DNA of 64,000 nucleotides from Tragulus kanchil (GCA_022376925.1 JAIOJX010000004.1:120181123-120245122), one strand, 5' to 3'; shown: positions 47,305-59,428, counted from the stretch's first letter. Program-made: numbers and translations. Notes: generated by a model not told the origin, from the letters alone.

Positions 47305-48277
47305 TTGTGTGGCTATTTCTTCAGGCTTCTTACATCCCAGGATCCTACATTTGCTCCAGAAGGTGACTATGTCCGACTTAGAGACAAGACCCAAAGTGGC
47401 CAGGTTCTCATAGTTCTCTAATATCACATCTCTGTACAATTCCATACAATTCCGTTGACCTAAGTCCAGGCATAAGTTTGAGTTTATTTACATTTCAGTG
47501 CCTTTTGGACTCTATCACTTTAACACCACCACCCCCGCCCCCCGCTGCCATTGCCAGTTGTTTTGTCATTTGCATTTCTCTCCCAGGGTAAACTCATTCC
47601 ACATTTATAACTTCCCATAATAAAGATTCCCATATATATATATTTCACCTCCAGCTTCTGCCCTAAGCTGCAATTCCAGATTACTCTCAAATGTTTTAAC
47701 CTATGCTTTCTACAGGTCAGAATTTCTAGCTAATTTTCCTGCCTGTTTCTAATGCCATTCTCTACACTCTCACTGAAGTGACTCTATTCTTCTGTCATTA
47801 TTCGAACTAGAGAAGGTGGCCAGGGTAGAGCGGGAGGAGGTGAGCTTATTTGGGGTGATAGAAATGATGAATGTGATTAATGTAAGGAAATATCTCTAAT
47901 ATGCAGTTGGAATAAAGAGATGACTATTGCATTAGATAGAGGTATAGGTTAGAGATATAGAGAATGTATGTGTGTCTCTTTATATCTTAGCCATCTGTAC
48001 CCACTTTCTTTCCTTTATTTCTTTTCTTTCTTTTTCCTTTCCTTTCCTTCCCCGCTTTCTTTCTCTCTATCTTCCTTCCTCCCTCCCTCTCTCTCTCTCT
48101 TTGTCTCTCTGTCAGACTTCCTTGTAGCACTGTGATAATGGGGTTTCATTGCCTAAAAATCAACTAATGCTTGTCTTGGCAGTCATTCATCTGCTGATTT
48201 TGCTTTTCAGTTGAGAAAACTAGGACCCAGGAATGTTAGGCAATGGTTCACATTTTGAGCTAGTTTCCAGGACTCCT

Positions 48278-48716
48278 CATGTTCAATAGACAAGCCAGAA
48301 ATGCCTCGGTGGACTTATTTCAGTAGAATTTCTGTTATTTGTGACTGATTCAGTAAGACTGATGTCTCTTTCATCTCAAAGAGAGGATGCCAGAAGCAGT
48401 AATTTATCTGAATTCCAAATATCAGAACCATTAAATTATTATATTTTGATGTAATATTGGCCACTTGAAAGCAAAGAACATGTGTCATTATCCAACAATA
48501 GAGGGAACAATTTTTTCCTCTGAGTTGGGACTCTCAGGCTCTTGGTTAGAGAGGCACAATGCCACTTTCCTGTCACTAACAGAAGCTATTTAGTCGGTTG
48601 ACACCAAATACTCTTAGAGTTCCCTGAGAACTCTGCAAGTGTTCTTAGATTTCCCAAAGTGTCTGGCTCAGGATAAGGGCAGAACAAAGATACTCTAAAT
48701 TTAGGAATAATTAGGG
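48278..48716. other. No recognised feature
   Basis: Unannotated sequence. Confidence 0.45.
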
Positions 48717-48718
48717 AA

Positions 48719-48743
48719 TGATAATAATAATAATAATAATAAA
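48719..48743. repeat. (AAT)n microsatellite
   Basis: Eight or so AAT units directly before the 5' head of a Bov-tA SINE. Confidence 0.9.
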
Positions 48744-48744
48744 G

Positions 48745-48950
48745 TCTTCCATGGTGGCTCAATGGTAAAGAATCTGTCTGCCAATGCAAGAGATGTGGAT
48801 TTGATCTCTGGGTTGGGAAGGCCCCTGAAGAAGAAAATGGCAACCCACCCCAGTATTCTTGCCCGGGAAATCCCACAGACAGAGGAGCCTGGCGAGCTAT
48901 GTTCCAGGGCTTGCAAAAGAGTTGGAGACAACTTAGCAACTAAACAACAA
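48745..48950 (+). mobile_element. Bov-tA SINE
   Basis: Plus-strand Bov-tA: cttccatggtggctcaatgg, gggttgggaaggcccctg, cccagtattcttgcccggg and gcaactaaacaacaatgat. The motif aatgataa flanks the SINE plus the AAT array. Confidence 0.91.
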
Positions 48951-49288
48951 TGATAAAAAATATTGTTATCTTCTTGTAGCCTTTTAGAAAGCTCAGAGCA
49001 CATTTGTTTTGCTCTTCTTCATCTTTGTGCTGGCACTAGCAAGGTTAAATGAGGTTTCTTGCTTGACTGTTAAATGTGTGGGTATTCCCATTGGAGTTCT
49101 GCCCAGGTGTTACAGAGATTTACCAGCTTTACTGTCTTGCTAAATATGGCTCACAGTCAGGGATAAGTACAGTTGCCATGAGAAGACTGAACTTGTGGTT
49201 TGCCAATAAGAACATAGCACACTGTGTACCATATGTCATATGTATGTGTGTATGTGGGTCTGTGCCTTAGTCTGGCTGTTTGTACTAG

Positions 49289-49292
<4 letters not shown>

Positions 49293-49319
<27 letters not shown>
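49293..49319. repeat. (TG)n microsatellite, uninterrupted form
   Basis: Pure TG array. The duplicate at 50426-50456 is longer by about 4 bp and carries GTGA steps. Confidence 0.93.
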
Positions 49320-50425
49320 AAGGACTAATAAAGGACTAATGAATAAAGTATTCAGAAAATAAGAAAGGGTATGTATAGAATACATGAAAAATATTTGTTT
49401 GGTGATCCAAAGAGTTTGCGGGAAAATCGGTTATTTTAAAATTAGTTTTCTGAAAATTAAGCAAAGTAATTTTATTAAATAATATTTTAAAATAAAAGAA
49501 TTAGAGTATTTTAAGACACATTTTATCTCCTTAAAATTTCCAAGATTTAGATAGCTTGATCGATGAGATATTTTTTTTAAAGAAGTAGCCTAAATTATCA
49601 GACAATGCTTAAGTGAAGATTTCTAAGAAACAGGAAAACTTCATATTTCTACATCTTCAGTAGCCTTTCTCTTGCATGTCTGCGTAGCTGGAGACTAGCT
49701 AGAATGGTTTATGCAGTCTAATTCTGTAACATGCAAATACAGATTCATCTAAGACATTAAAATAATTGCTTAAATGTGTATAGTTTTACTAAAGGTAGTG
49801 ACAGTTCTTTAAACATATTTATATTTCCTGAGTGAAGCAGAAGGAAATTAACAACAACAAAAAGACACAATCTGAGAAAAAGTTCACTCCAAGAAAAGAA
49901 AAGTTCCTAAGCAAAAACAAATATTTTAATCTAGAAAATATGATACAATAAAATAAAATGTATTAAAACCATTGGAATGTGTGAAAAGAAGATTACATAG
50001 GTAATTGAAAATCAACATTTAATTGAAATCATCTATTATTTATTTTTCTCAAAATTTTTGGGCCCCTGTAAAATGAAATTGTGTAAATTAGTCAAATGAT
50101 AACTTCTTGTAGCCTTTTAGAAAGCTCAGAGCACATTTGTTTTGCTCTTCTTCATCTTTGTGCTGGCACTAGCAAGGTTAAATGAGGTTTCTTGCTTGAC
50201 TGTTAAATGTGTGGGTATTCCCATTGGAGTTCTGCCCAGGTGTTACAGAGATTTACCAGCTTTACTGTCTTGCTAAATATGGCTCACAGTCAGGGATAAG
50301 TACAGTTGCCATGAGAAGACTGAACTTGTGGTTTGCCAATAAGAACATAGCACACTGTGTACCATATGTCATATGTATGTGTGTATGTGGGTCTGTGCCT
50401 TAGTCTGGCTGTTTGTACTAGTGTT

Positions 50426-50456
50426 TGTGTGTGAGTGAGTGAGTGTGTGTGTGTGT
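50426..50456. repeat. (TG)n microsatellite with GTGA interruptions
   Basis: Reads tgtgtgtgagtgagtgagtg, then TG. It differs from 49293-49319 although the flanks are identical. Confidence 0.93.
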
Positions 50457-50838
50457 AAGGACTAATAAAGGACTAATGAATAAAGTATTCAGAAAATAAG
50501 AAAGGGTATGTATAGAATACATGAAAAATATTTGTTTGGTGATCCAAAGAGTTTGCGGGAAAATCGGTTATTTTAAAATTAGTTTTCTGAAAATTAAGCA
50601 AAGTAATTTTATTAAATAATATTTTAAAATAAAAGAATTAGAGTATTTTAAGACACATTTTATCTCCTTAAAATTTCCAAGATTTAGATAGCTTGATCGA
50701 TGAGATATTTTTTTTAAAGAAGTAGCCTAAATTATCAGACAATGCTTAAGTGAAGATTTCTAAGAAACAGGAAAACTTCATATTTCTACATCTTCAGTAG
50801 CCTTTCTCTTGCATGTCTGCGTAGCTGGAGACTAGCTA

Positions 50839-53069
50839 GAATGGTTTATGCAGTCTAATTCTGTAACATGCAAATACAGATTCATCTAAGACATTAAAAT
50901 AATTGCTTAAATGTGTATAGTTTTACTAAAGGTAGTGACAGTTCTTTAAACATATTTATATTTCCTGAGTGAAGCAGAAGGAAATTAACAACAACAAAAA
51001 GACACAATCTGAGAAAAAGTTCACTCCAAGAAAAGAAAAGTTCCTAAGCAAAAACAAATATTTTAATCTAGAAAATATGATACAATAAAATAAAATGTAT
51101 TAAAACCATTGGAATGTGTGAAAAGAAGATTACATAGGTAATTGAAAATCAACATTTAATTGAAATCATCTATTATTTATTTTTTCTCTAAAATATTTTT
51201 GGGCCCCTGTAAAAATGAAAGATTGTGCTAATATTCAAAGTCAAATGATAACTTCCATTGATACTTCATGATCTGTCTCATTTGTGAGATATCTTCAGTT
51301 GTTACATTTCCACTTAAGGATTCTTTCATTCTTATTTTCTTTATGAATTCTAAGCACGTTAAGATTTTAATATTTAAACAATATCTATATCCCTGTTCAC
51401 AGTGTATTATTTTACTTAATTGAACTAATAAATTTCACGGGGTGAACTTTTAGTCAAAATTGTGTGAAAAAGAGGTTAGAAATTTAATATCAATAAATAA
51501 ACAATTTTGTTGGTCAGATTCTACAATTTTTTTGGTCAGGAATTCTACAGCCTGAAAAGACATGAATGTAATAAGTTTTCTTTATGCAAACAAGAAAATT
51601 GAAGGAAAAAAATATCTATAAATGGAATAAATGCCACATCCATCCAACTGGTGACTTTTCTCTGATGATTGATGTAACTTTCTGAATGCATTAGGTAAGA
51701 TCCGGAGTGAAGGATAAAGATGTTGCAGTGTGTCAAAGGCATGGCCAGTGTATCCACGAGCCTGCAAATTCTGAGGTCATGGGGCTGTCCTGCTTAGACT
51801 ACTTGTCTAAATGTTAGTTGATTACTTAAAGGAGCTTAACTATTAAATGATCTTTTTCCTTCTAATTAACTTTGGATACTTTCAACAATTAAATAAGTAC
51901 AAATTATTAAATAGAATGCCAGAATCTATTGAAAAATTATGATTGGCCATAAGAATGGTTTATGCAGTCTAATTCTGTAACATGCAAATACAGATTCATC
52001 TAAGACATTAAAATAATTGCTTAAATGTGTATAGTTTTACTAAAGGTAGTGACAGTTCTTTAAACATATTTATATTTCCTGAGTGAAGCAGAAGGAAATT
52101 AACAACAACAAAAAGACACAATCTGAGAAAAAGTTCACTCCAAGAAAAGAAAAGTTCCTAAGCAAAAACAAATATTTTAATCTAGAAAATATGATACAAT
52201 AAAATAAAATGTATTAAAACCATTGGAATGTGTGAAAAGAAGATTACATAGGTAATTGAAAATCAACATTTAATTGAAATCATCTATTATTTATTTTTTC
52301 TCTAAAATATTTTTGGGCCCCTGTAAAAATGAAAGATTGTGCTAATATTCAAAGTCAAATGATAACTTCCATTGATACTTCATGATCTGTCTCATTTGTG
52401 AGATATCTTCAGTTGTTACATTTCCACTTAAGGATTCTTTCATTCTTATTTTCTTTATGAATTCTAAGCACGTTAAGATTTTAATATTTAAACAATATCT
52501 ATATCCCTGTTCACAGTGTATTATTTTACTTAATTGAACTAATAAATTTCACGGGGTGAACTTTTAGTCAAAATTGTGTGAAAAAGAGGTTAGAAATTTA
52601 ATATCAATAAATAAACAATTTTGTTGGTCAGATTCTACAATTTTTTTGGTCAGGAATTCTACAGCCTGAAAAGACATGAATGTAATAAGTTTTCTTTATG
52701 CAAACAAGAAAATTGAAGGAAAAAAATATCTATAAATGGAATAAATGCCACATCCATCCAACTGGTGACTTTTCTCTGATGATTGATGTAACTTTCTGAA
52801 TGCATTAGGTAAGATCCGGAGTGAAGGATAAAGATGTTGCAGTGTGTCAAAGGCATGGCCAGTGTATCCACGAGCCTGCAAATTCTGAGGTCATGGGGCT
52901 GTCCTGCTTAGACTACTTGTCTAAATGTTAGTTGATTACTTAAAGGAGCTTAACTATTAAATGATCTTTTTCCTTCTAATTAACTTTGGATACTTTCAAC
53001 AATTAAATAAGTACAAATTATTAAATAGAATGCCAGAATCTATTGAAAAATTATGATTGGCCATAAGAA
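50839..53069. repeat. Tandem duplication 19
   Basis: Copies 50839-51952 and 51953-53069 (offset 1114), joined at cataag|aatgg with agaa microhomology. 50839-51255 overlaps duplication 18, so about 417 bp occur at 49706, 50839 and 51953. Confidence 0.97.
51256..51952. other. No recognised feature; AT-rich
   Basis: Unannotated AT-rich sequence, repeated at about 52370-53069. Confidence 0.45.
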
Positions 53070-53445
53070 ATACATATTCCCATTGCCATGGAGGTAACAA
53101 ACTCTCAAGAAAGCACATACAGGATAGACAGAACCTCACTGTTTTTGAGTTTGTAATCTCATGTTTTACCATCTCCTCCTTGTTAACCTAAATAACAGGT
53201 AAACTGAGACAGGCTTACATGACCAGATATTGAGTTTATTTAGGAATTGCAATTCAGGAAGTGAATACTATGCAAGCTACAGCCCCTTTGGGGGATCATT
53301 GCTTATCATTTAGTCCCAAACTGACCAGCATGCAGATGTCCTTCTTTCGTGACAAGGACTTCAATGCCATATCCTGAATCCACACTCATGGCCATTTTAT
53401 CACTCCAGATGCTATACCTGTACTAGTCACTACCACACTTCTTTT

Positions 53446-53554
53446 ATTTTATTATTTTTTAAATTTTTTATTTTATTTTATTTATTTATTTTTAAACCTT
53501 TATTTTGCTTTTAACTTTTACAGAGTTTTGTTGTTTACAGATATGTATGTTCTC
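53446..53554 (-). mobile_element. Very short (109-bp) L1-type tail insertion with 15-bp TSD
   Basis: A perfect TSD taccacacttctttt (53431-53445 and 53555-53569) encloses 109 bp. This is mostly A tail on the minus strand plus ttacagagttttgttgttta, which matches the L1 3' end near 56390 (tacagagttttcttgttta). Read as an extremely 5'-truncated L1. Confidence 0.8.
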
Positions 53555-53569
53555 TACCACACTTCTTTT

Positions 53570-54081
53570 CATGAAGCTTCACTTTTTCTCTGTTCAAGAC
53601 CTCAAACTTAGAATCTTTTTTATCCAGTCAGTTTTATACCCCCTATGACATCTTTATTTCTCCCTTACTACTCCTGACTCCACCACTGATCTTTTCACCA
53701 TAGTTTATCATTTCCTTAGTACCATTGCCCTCTCTGTGTCAATTACATATACTCTCTTTATGCTCAAAACAGCTCTGACTCTGATTCTTACATCTCCCCC
53801 TGCTAGCGCTCACGCTGGAGGGAGAGAAGTCTGTCTTCTTGAGATGAGCCTTCCTGTGTGTTCTGTTTCATCTTTTCTCAAAACTTACACTGCTTTCTCT
53901 CTCTGGACTGCTGTTACCTTAACCTCCACACAAGCTTGATTTTGTTCCACTCTAAACAAAGCAGACAAAATAAAATCAACAATCCCTTCTCTCGCCAAGC
54001 TGTCCTTCAAACTACTGTCATGTCTCATAATCAGAGTATTTTTATCAATGTGGGATCAGGGCAGACATTTAACTAGTCTTC
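53570..54081. other. No recognised feature
   Basis: Pyrimidine-rich unannotated sequence, repeated at 54671-55187. It may be old L2 but too diverged for me to call. Confidence 0.4.
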
Positions 54082-54546
54082 TAACTTTGGATACTTTCAA
54101 CAATTAAATAAGTACAAATTATTAAATAGAATGCCAGAATCTATTGAAAAATTATGATTGGCCATAAGAAATACATATTCCCATTGCCATGGAGGTAACA
54201 AACTCTCAAGAAAGCACATACAGGATAGACAGAACCTCACTGTTTTTGAGTTTGTAATCTCATGTTTTACCATCTCCTCCTTGTTAACCTAAATAACAGG
54301 TAAACTGAGACAGGCTTACATGACCAGATATTGAGTTTATTTAGGAATTGCAATTCAGGAAGTGAATACTATGCAAGCTACAGCCCCTTTGGGGGATCAT
54401 TGCTTATCATTTAGTCCCAAACTGACCAGCATGCAGATGTCCTTCTTTCGTGACAAGGACTTCAATGCCATATCCTGAATCCACACTCATGGCCATTTTA
54501 TCACTCCAGATGCTATACCTGTACTAGTCACTACCACACTTCTTTT

Positions 54547-54655
54547 ATTTTATTATTTTTTAAATTTTTTATTTTATTTTATTTATTTATTTTTAAACCT
54601 TTATTTTGCTTTTAACTTTTACAGAGTTTTGTTGTTTACAGATATGTATGTTCTC
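54547..54655 (-). mobile_element. 109-bp L1-type insertion, second copy
   Basis: Carried by tandem duplication 20, with TSDs at 54532-54546 and 54656-54670. Confidence 0.8.
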
Positions 54656-55187
54656 TACCACACTTCTTTTCATGAAGCTTCACTTTTTCTCTGTTCAAGA
54701 CCTCAAACTTAGAATCTTTTTTATCCAGTCAGTTTTATACCCCCTATGACATCTTTATTTCTCCCTTACTACTCCTGACTCCACCACTGATCTTTTCACC
54801 ATAGTTTATCATTTCCTTAGTACCATTGCCCTCTCTGTGTCAATTACATATACTCTCTTTATGCTCAAAACAGCTCTGACTCTGATTCTTACATCTCCCC
54901 CTGCTAGCGCTCACGCTGGAGGGAGAGAAGTCTGTCTTCTTGAGATGAGCCTTCCTGTGTGTTCTGTTTCATCTTTTCTCAAAACTTACACTGCTTTCTC
55001 TCTCTGGACTGCTGTTACCTTAACCTCCACACAAGCTTGATTTTGTTCCACTCTAAACAAAGCAGACAAAATAAAATCAACAATCCCTTCTCTCTGCGCG
55101 CAAGCTGTCCTTCAAACTACTGTCATGTCTCATAATCAGAGTATTTTTATCAATGTGGGATCAGGGCAGACATTTAACTAGTCTTCT

Positions 55188-55627
55188 AGTGTGGCCTTTG
55201 CCTGTGCTTAAATGTACATTATTTCATTGTTCTTATTTTTTTTGTTATCTATCCTGCATATTAACCTACAGAGGATTGTGTATTTGAAAATGTACATGTA
55301 TGGATAGGTTATATACTGAAGTCTTTTCAATTTTAAATTATAAAAATGGTCCTAATATTTCTCACAGATAGAGGTGCTGGTTTTATAGATTTGAAAGTTG
55401 CTGAGCTATAACCATTTTGAAGATATAATGGGAGAACTATAGTTAACCTTGGCTCTCAATGGCCAGTGGAATTAAAATGTCTCTTTTTTGTTGTTTGCTT
55501 CTGGAATTTATCTTTAAAGCATAAAGTACTCCAGAAGGTTTATAAAGATATTCTCTTACAAATAGAAGACCATGCAAGCTTAGGAGATCAGATATGCTTA
55601 TTAATATATTTTCCGGTAATTGTGCTA
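55188..55627. other. No recognised feature
   Basis: Unannotated AT-rich sequence leading into the BovB fragment. Confidence 0.45.
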
Positions 55628-55925
55628 AAGGAAATCAACCCTAAATATTCACTGGACGGATTGATGCTTAAGTTGAAGCTCCAGTACTTTGGTTACCTGA
55701 TGCGAAGACATAACTCATTGGAAACTGTGGTGATGCTGGGAAAGATTGAAGGCCAAAAGAGAAGGGGGTGGCAGAGGACGTGATGGTTAGATAGCATGAC
55801 TGAGTTAATGAACATGAGTTTGAGCAAACTCCAGGAGACAGTGGAAGACAGAAGAGCTTGGCCATGCTCTGCAGTCATAAGGCCGCAAAGGGTCGGATAT
55901 TACTTAGTCCTGAACAACAATAAAA
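55628..55925 (+). mobile_element. BovB (RTE) LINE 3' end, decayed
   Basis: The translated + frame includes MLGKIEGQKRRGWQRT at 55733-55780, matching the conserved C-terminal tail of the BovB reverse-transcriptase protein. A stop interrupts it, and a second block reads as MSLSKLQETVEDRRAW-like residues. The DNA ends in gccgcaaagggtcggatatt, from which the Bov-A 3' unit derives. Only the last about 300 bp of a LINE of more than 3 kb remain; it is non-functional. Confidence 0.88.
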
Positions 55926-55951
55926 ACGTCAACTCTGCTAGGCCTGTGTAT

Positions 55952-56309
55952 TAGGGTTTTTTTTTTTTTTTTTTTGCTGTTGTAACAAGTTAACCATAAA
56001 TCTAGTGGCTTATAGGGACAACAATTATAATTCTTTAGATCAGAAGTCTGGTATGGCCTCACTGAACTCATATTAAGGTGTTGACAGGCTGTGTTTCTCT
56101 CTGGAGACTCCAGGGGAAAATTTGTTTCTTTTGTCTTTTCTGTTACTGAAGACTACCTGAATTCCTTGACTTGTGGCTCCCCAGCATCTTAAAACCTAGC
56201 AGTGGAGTGTTGGGTGTTGGATCCTTCTCAGTTTGAATTGCTTTGACATAACTCCCTAGTCACATCTCGTGCTCTAACTCTTTTATTCTTCTTCCCTCTT
56301 CTACTTTTA
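55952..56309 (-). mobile_element. MaLR (MLT1-like) LTR, part 1, split by L1
   Basis: Starts tgtattaggg, then a T-run, gctgttgtaacaagttaacc, agtggcttatagggacaac and gacttgtggctccccagc. It resumes at 59443 with cttgtgattacattgggccc. The phrase order is that of MLT1-class LTRs in minus orientation; no internal coding region is present. Confidence 0.75.
56296..56309. repeat. L1 target-site duplication, left
   Basis: ctcttctactttta; the perfect partner is at 59429-59442 (repeated at 60511-60524 by duplication 22). Confidence 0.9.
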
Positions 56310-59300
56310 TTTTTATCTAATTGGGGTATATTTGTTTTACAATGTTGCGTTAGCTTCAGGTGTATAGCGAAGTTATTGTTATATGTTTTTACAGAGTTTT
56401 CTTGTTTACAGGTATACACAATCCCCAAACAGACATAGATATGTCCCTGACCCCTCTCCCCTGAGCCCTCTCTCCCTTTTCCCCCTGCCCACCAGCCCCC
56501 ACAGGCTGATGCTTACTCCCCATGTAGGTTCCTTTAGTCTTACAGCTTAATCACCATGGTAATCTATTACATATAATAGTGTAGGTTTCCTTGTTGCTCT
56601 TTGCATTTACCTCTCATCTGATCTTCCCTACCCCCAATGACTATAGGTCTGTTCTCTAAGTCTGTTTCTCCATTGCTGTTCTGCGTGTGCATTTATCAGT
56701 ACCATCTTACTAGATTCCATATATATGCGTTAGTATGCTGTATTTGTCCTTGTCTTTTTGACTTACTTCACTTTGTATAATAGGTTCTAGATTCATCTAC
56801 CTCATTAGGACTGATTCTTCTGCATTTATTTTTGTGGCTGAGAAGTATTCCATTGTACATATGTACCATAGTTTATCCATTCATTTGTTCATGGACATCT
56901 AGGTTGCTTCCATGTTCTAGCTATTGTATAGAGTGCTGCAATGAACATTGGGGTACAGGTATCTCTTTTAACTTTGATTTCATCAGAGTATATGTCTAAT
57001 AATGGGATTGCTGGGTCCTATGGTGCTTCTGTTTTTAGTTTTTTAAGGAATCTCCATACTGTCTTCCATAGTGGTTGTATCAGTTTACATTCCCACCAAC
57101 AATGCAGGAGTGTTCCCTTTTCTCTGTACCCTCTCTAGCATTCCTATATACAAACAATGAAAAATCAGAAAGAGAGATCAAGGATTCAATCCCATTTACC
57201 ATTGCAACCAAAAGAATCAAATATTTAGGGATAAATCTACCTAAAGAGACAAAAACACTGTACACAGAAAACTCTAAGACACTAATGAAAGAAATCAAAG
57301 ATGACATAAACAGATGGAGAGACAGTCCATGTTCCTGGGTCAGAAGAATCAATATTGTGACAATGACTATACTTACCAGATATCATCTACAGATTCAGTG
57401 TGATCCCTTGTCAAATTATCAGTGACATTCTTCACAGAGCTAGACCAAAAAATAACATGGTTCATATGGAAACACAAAAGCCCCTAGATAACCAAAGCAA
57501 TCCTGAGAAAGAATGGAGCTGGAGCAATCAGCCTTCCTAACTTCAGACTGTACTCAAAGCAACAGTCATCAAGACTGTATGGTACTGGCACAAAAACAGA
57601 CATATACACCAGTGGAACAAGATAGAGAACCCAGAGATAAACCCATGCACCTATGGGTACCTTATCTTTGATAAAGGAGGTGATAGGATACAATGGGACA
57701 GAAACAGCCTCTTTAACAAGTGATGCTGGGAAAACTGGACAGCTACATGCAAAAAAATGAAGTTGGAACATTCCCTGACACCATGCTTTGTACCATCTTA
57801 CTAGATTCCATATATATGCGTTAGTATGCTGTATTTGTCCTTGTCTTTTTGACTTACTTCACTTTGTATAATAGGTTCTAGATTCATCTACCTCATTAGG
57901 ACTGATTCTTCTGCATTTATTTTTGTGGCTGAGAAGTATTCCATTGTACATATGTACCATAGTTTATCCATTCATTTGTTCATGGACATCTAGGTTGCTT
58001 CCATGTTCTAGCTATTGTATAGAGTGCTGCAATGAACATTGGGGTACAGGTATCTCTTTTAACTTTGATTTCATCAGAGTATATGTCTAATAATGGGATT
58101 GCTGGGTCCTATGGTGCTTCTGTTTTTAGTTTTTTAAGGAATCTCCATACTGTCTTCCATAGTGGTTGTATCAGTTTACATTCCCACCAACAATGCAGGA
58201 GTGTTCCCTTTTCTCTGTACCCTCTCTAGCATTCCTATATACAAACAATGAAAAATCAGAAAGAGAGATCAAGGATTCAATCCCATTTACCATTGCAACC
58301 AAAAGAATCAAATATTTAGGATAAATCTACCTAAAGAGACAAAAACACTGTACACAGAAAACTCTAAGACACTAATGAAAGAAATCAAAGATGACATAAA
58401 CAGATGGAGAGACAGTCCATGTTCCTGGGTCAGAAGAATCAATATTGTGACAATGACTATACTTACCAGATATCATCTACAGATTCAGTGTGATCCCTTG
58501 TCAAATTATCAGTGACATTCTTCACAGAGCTAGACCAAAAAATAACATGGTTCATATGGAAACACAAAAGCCCCTAGATAACCAAAGCAATCCTGAGAAA
58601 GAATGGAGCTGGAGCAATCAGCCTTCCTAACTTCAGACTGTACTCAAAGCAACAGTCATCAAGACTGTATGGTACTGGCACAAAAACAGACATATACACC
58701 AGTGGAACAAGATAGAGAACCCAGAGATAAACCCATGCACCTATGGGTACCTTATCTTTGATAAAGGAGGTGATAGGATACAATGGGACAGAAACAGCCT
58801 CTTTAACAAGTGATGCTGGGAAAACTGGACAGCTACATGCAAAAAAATGAAGTTGGAACATTCCCTGACACCATGTACAAAGATCAACTCAAAATGGATT
58901 AAACACCTAAATGTAAGACCAGAAACCCTAAAACTCATATAGGAGAATATAAGCAAAACACTCAGTGACATAAATCAAAGCAAGATCTTCTATGACCCAC
59001 CCTCTAGAATATCGGAAATAAAAACAAAAATTAACACGTGGGACCTAATGAAACTAAAAAGCTTTTGCACAGCAAAAGAAACTAAAAACAAGGTAAACAG
59101 ACAACCCACAGAATGGGAGAAAATCATCACAAATGAAACAGCTGACAAAGAATTCATTTCCAAATTATACAAACAACTCAGACCACTCAATACCAAAAAA
59201 ACAAACAACACAATCAAAAAGTAGGGAAAATACTTAAAGAGATTTTTCTCTAAAGAAGACATACAGATGCCCAATAAACACACGAAAAGATGCTCAAAAT

Positions 59301-59428
59301 CATTTATTACTAGAGAAATGCAAATCAAAATGGCAATGAGATATCAACTCACACCAGTCAGAATGGCCACCATTAAAAAAACTACAGATAATAAATGCTG
59401 GAGAGGGTGTGGAGAAAAGGGAACACAC
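56310..59428 (-). mobile_element. L1 with 5' inversion (twin priming), 14-bp TSD
   Basis: Left part 56310-57139 is minus-strand L1: 3' UTR, then the ORF2 C-terminal end (minus translation includes QSEVSQKDKDKYSILTHIYGI-like residues, with stops). Right part 57140-59428 is plus-strand L1 ORF2 immediately upstream: [53 protein letters not shown]. Both parts meet within the L1 sequence around gagagggtgtggagaaaagg, sharing about 30 bp. The 3' end lies left, and one TSD encloses both, so this is one insertion. Stops and frameshifts make it a dead copy. Tandem duplication 21 adds 1.09 kb; the true element is near 2 kb. Confidence 0.9.
56700..58875. repeat. Tandem duplication 21, across the L1 inversion point
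   Basis: Copies 56700-57785 and 57791-58875 (offset 1091), filler ctttg. Each copy contains the L1 inversion joint. One G is missing in copy 2 (tagggataaat near 57228 against taggataaat near 58317). Confidence 0.96.

Larger units (their letters stand above)
46036..48277. repeat. Tandem duplication 17
   Basis: Copies 46036-47151 and 47152-48277 (offset 1116). Both parents of the joint carry cc-agg-ctcctc-like sequence, so the joint has 6 bp or more of microhomology (ggactcct|ctgccc). Near the end of copy 1, taaaaggcac replaces the taggcaatggttcac of copy 2. Confidence 0.96.
48970..51255. repeat. Tandem duplication 18, error-rich end of copy 1
   Basis: Copies 48970-50102 and 50103-51255. The body agrees closely, apart from the TG array. 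The last about 70 bp of copy 1 (50030-50102) differ from copy 2 (about 51175-51255) by about ten small indels and substitutions. The joint aacttc|ttgtagcc has 4 bp of microhomology. Confidence 0.96.
52981..55187. repeat. Tandem duplication 20
   Basis: Copies 52981-54081 and 54082-55187 (offset 1101), sharing a cttcta-like microhomology at the joint. One local change: ttctctcgccaagc (about 53988) against ttctctctgcgcgcaagc (about 55088), 90 bp before the end. Confidence 0.97.

Noticed and set aside
46895..48115. Polypyrimidine tracts as a regulatory (GAGA-like) element
   Set aside because: An irregular simple repeat typical of mammalian intergenic DNA. No adjacent promoter or CpG-rich sequence was found.
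55466..55783. 105-codon frame as a novel small protein
   Set aside because: Its C-terminal half is BovB LINE tail; the N-terminal half is chance extension into AT-rich flank.
57075..57425. 116-codon frame with reverse-transcriptase-like residues
   Set aside because: It is L1 ORF2 remnant starting in the oppositely oriented part of the same L1. The inversion, stops and truncation exclude a functional protein.
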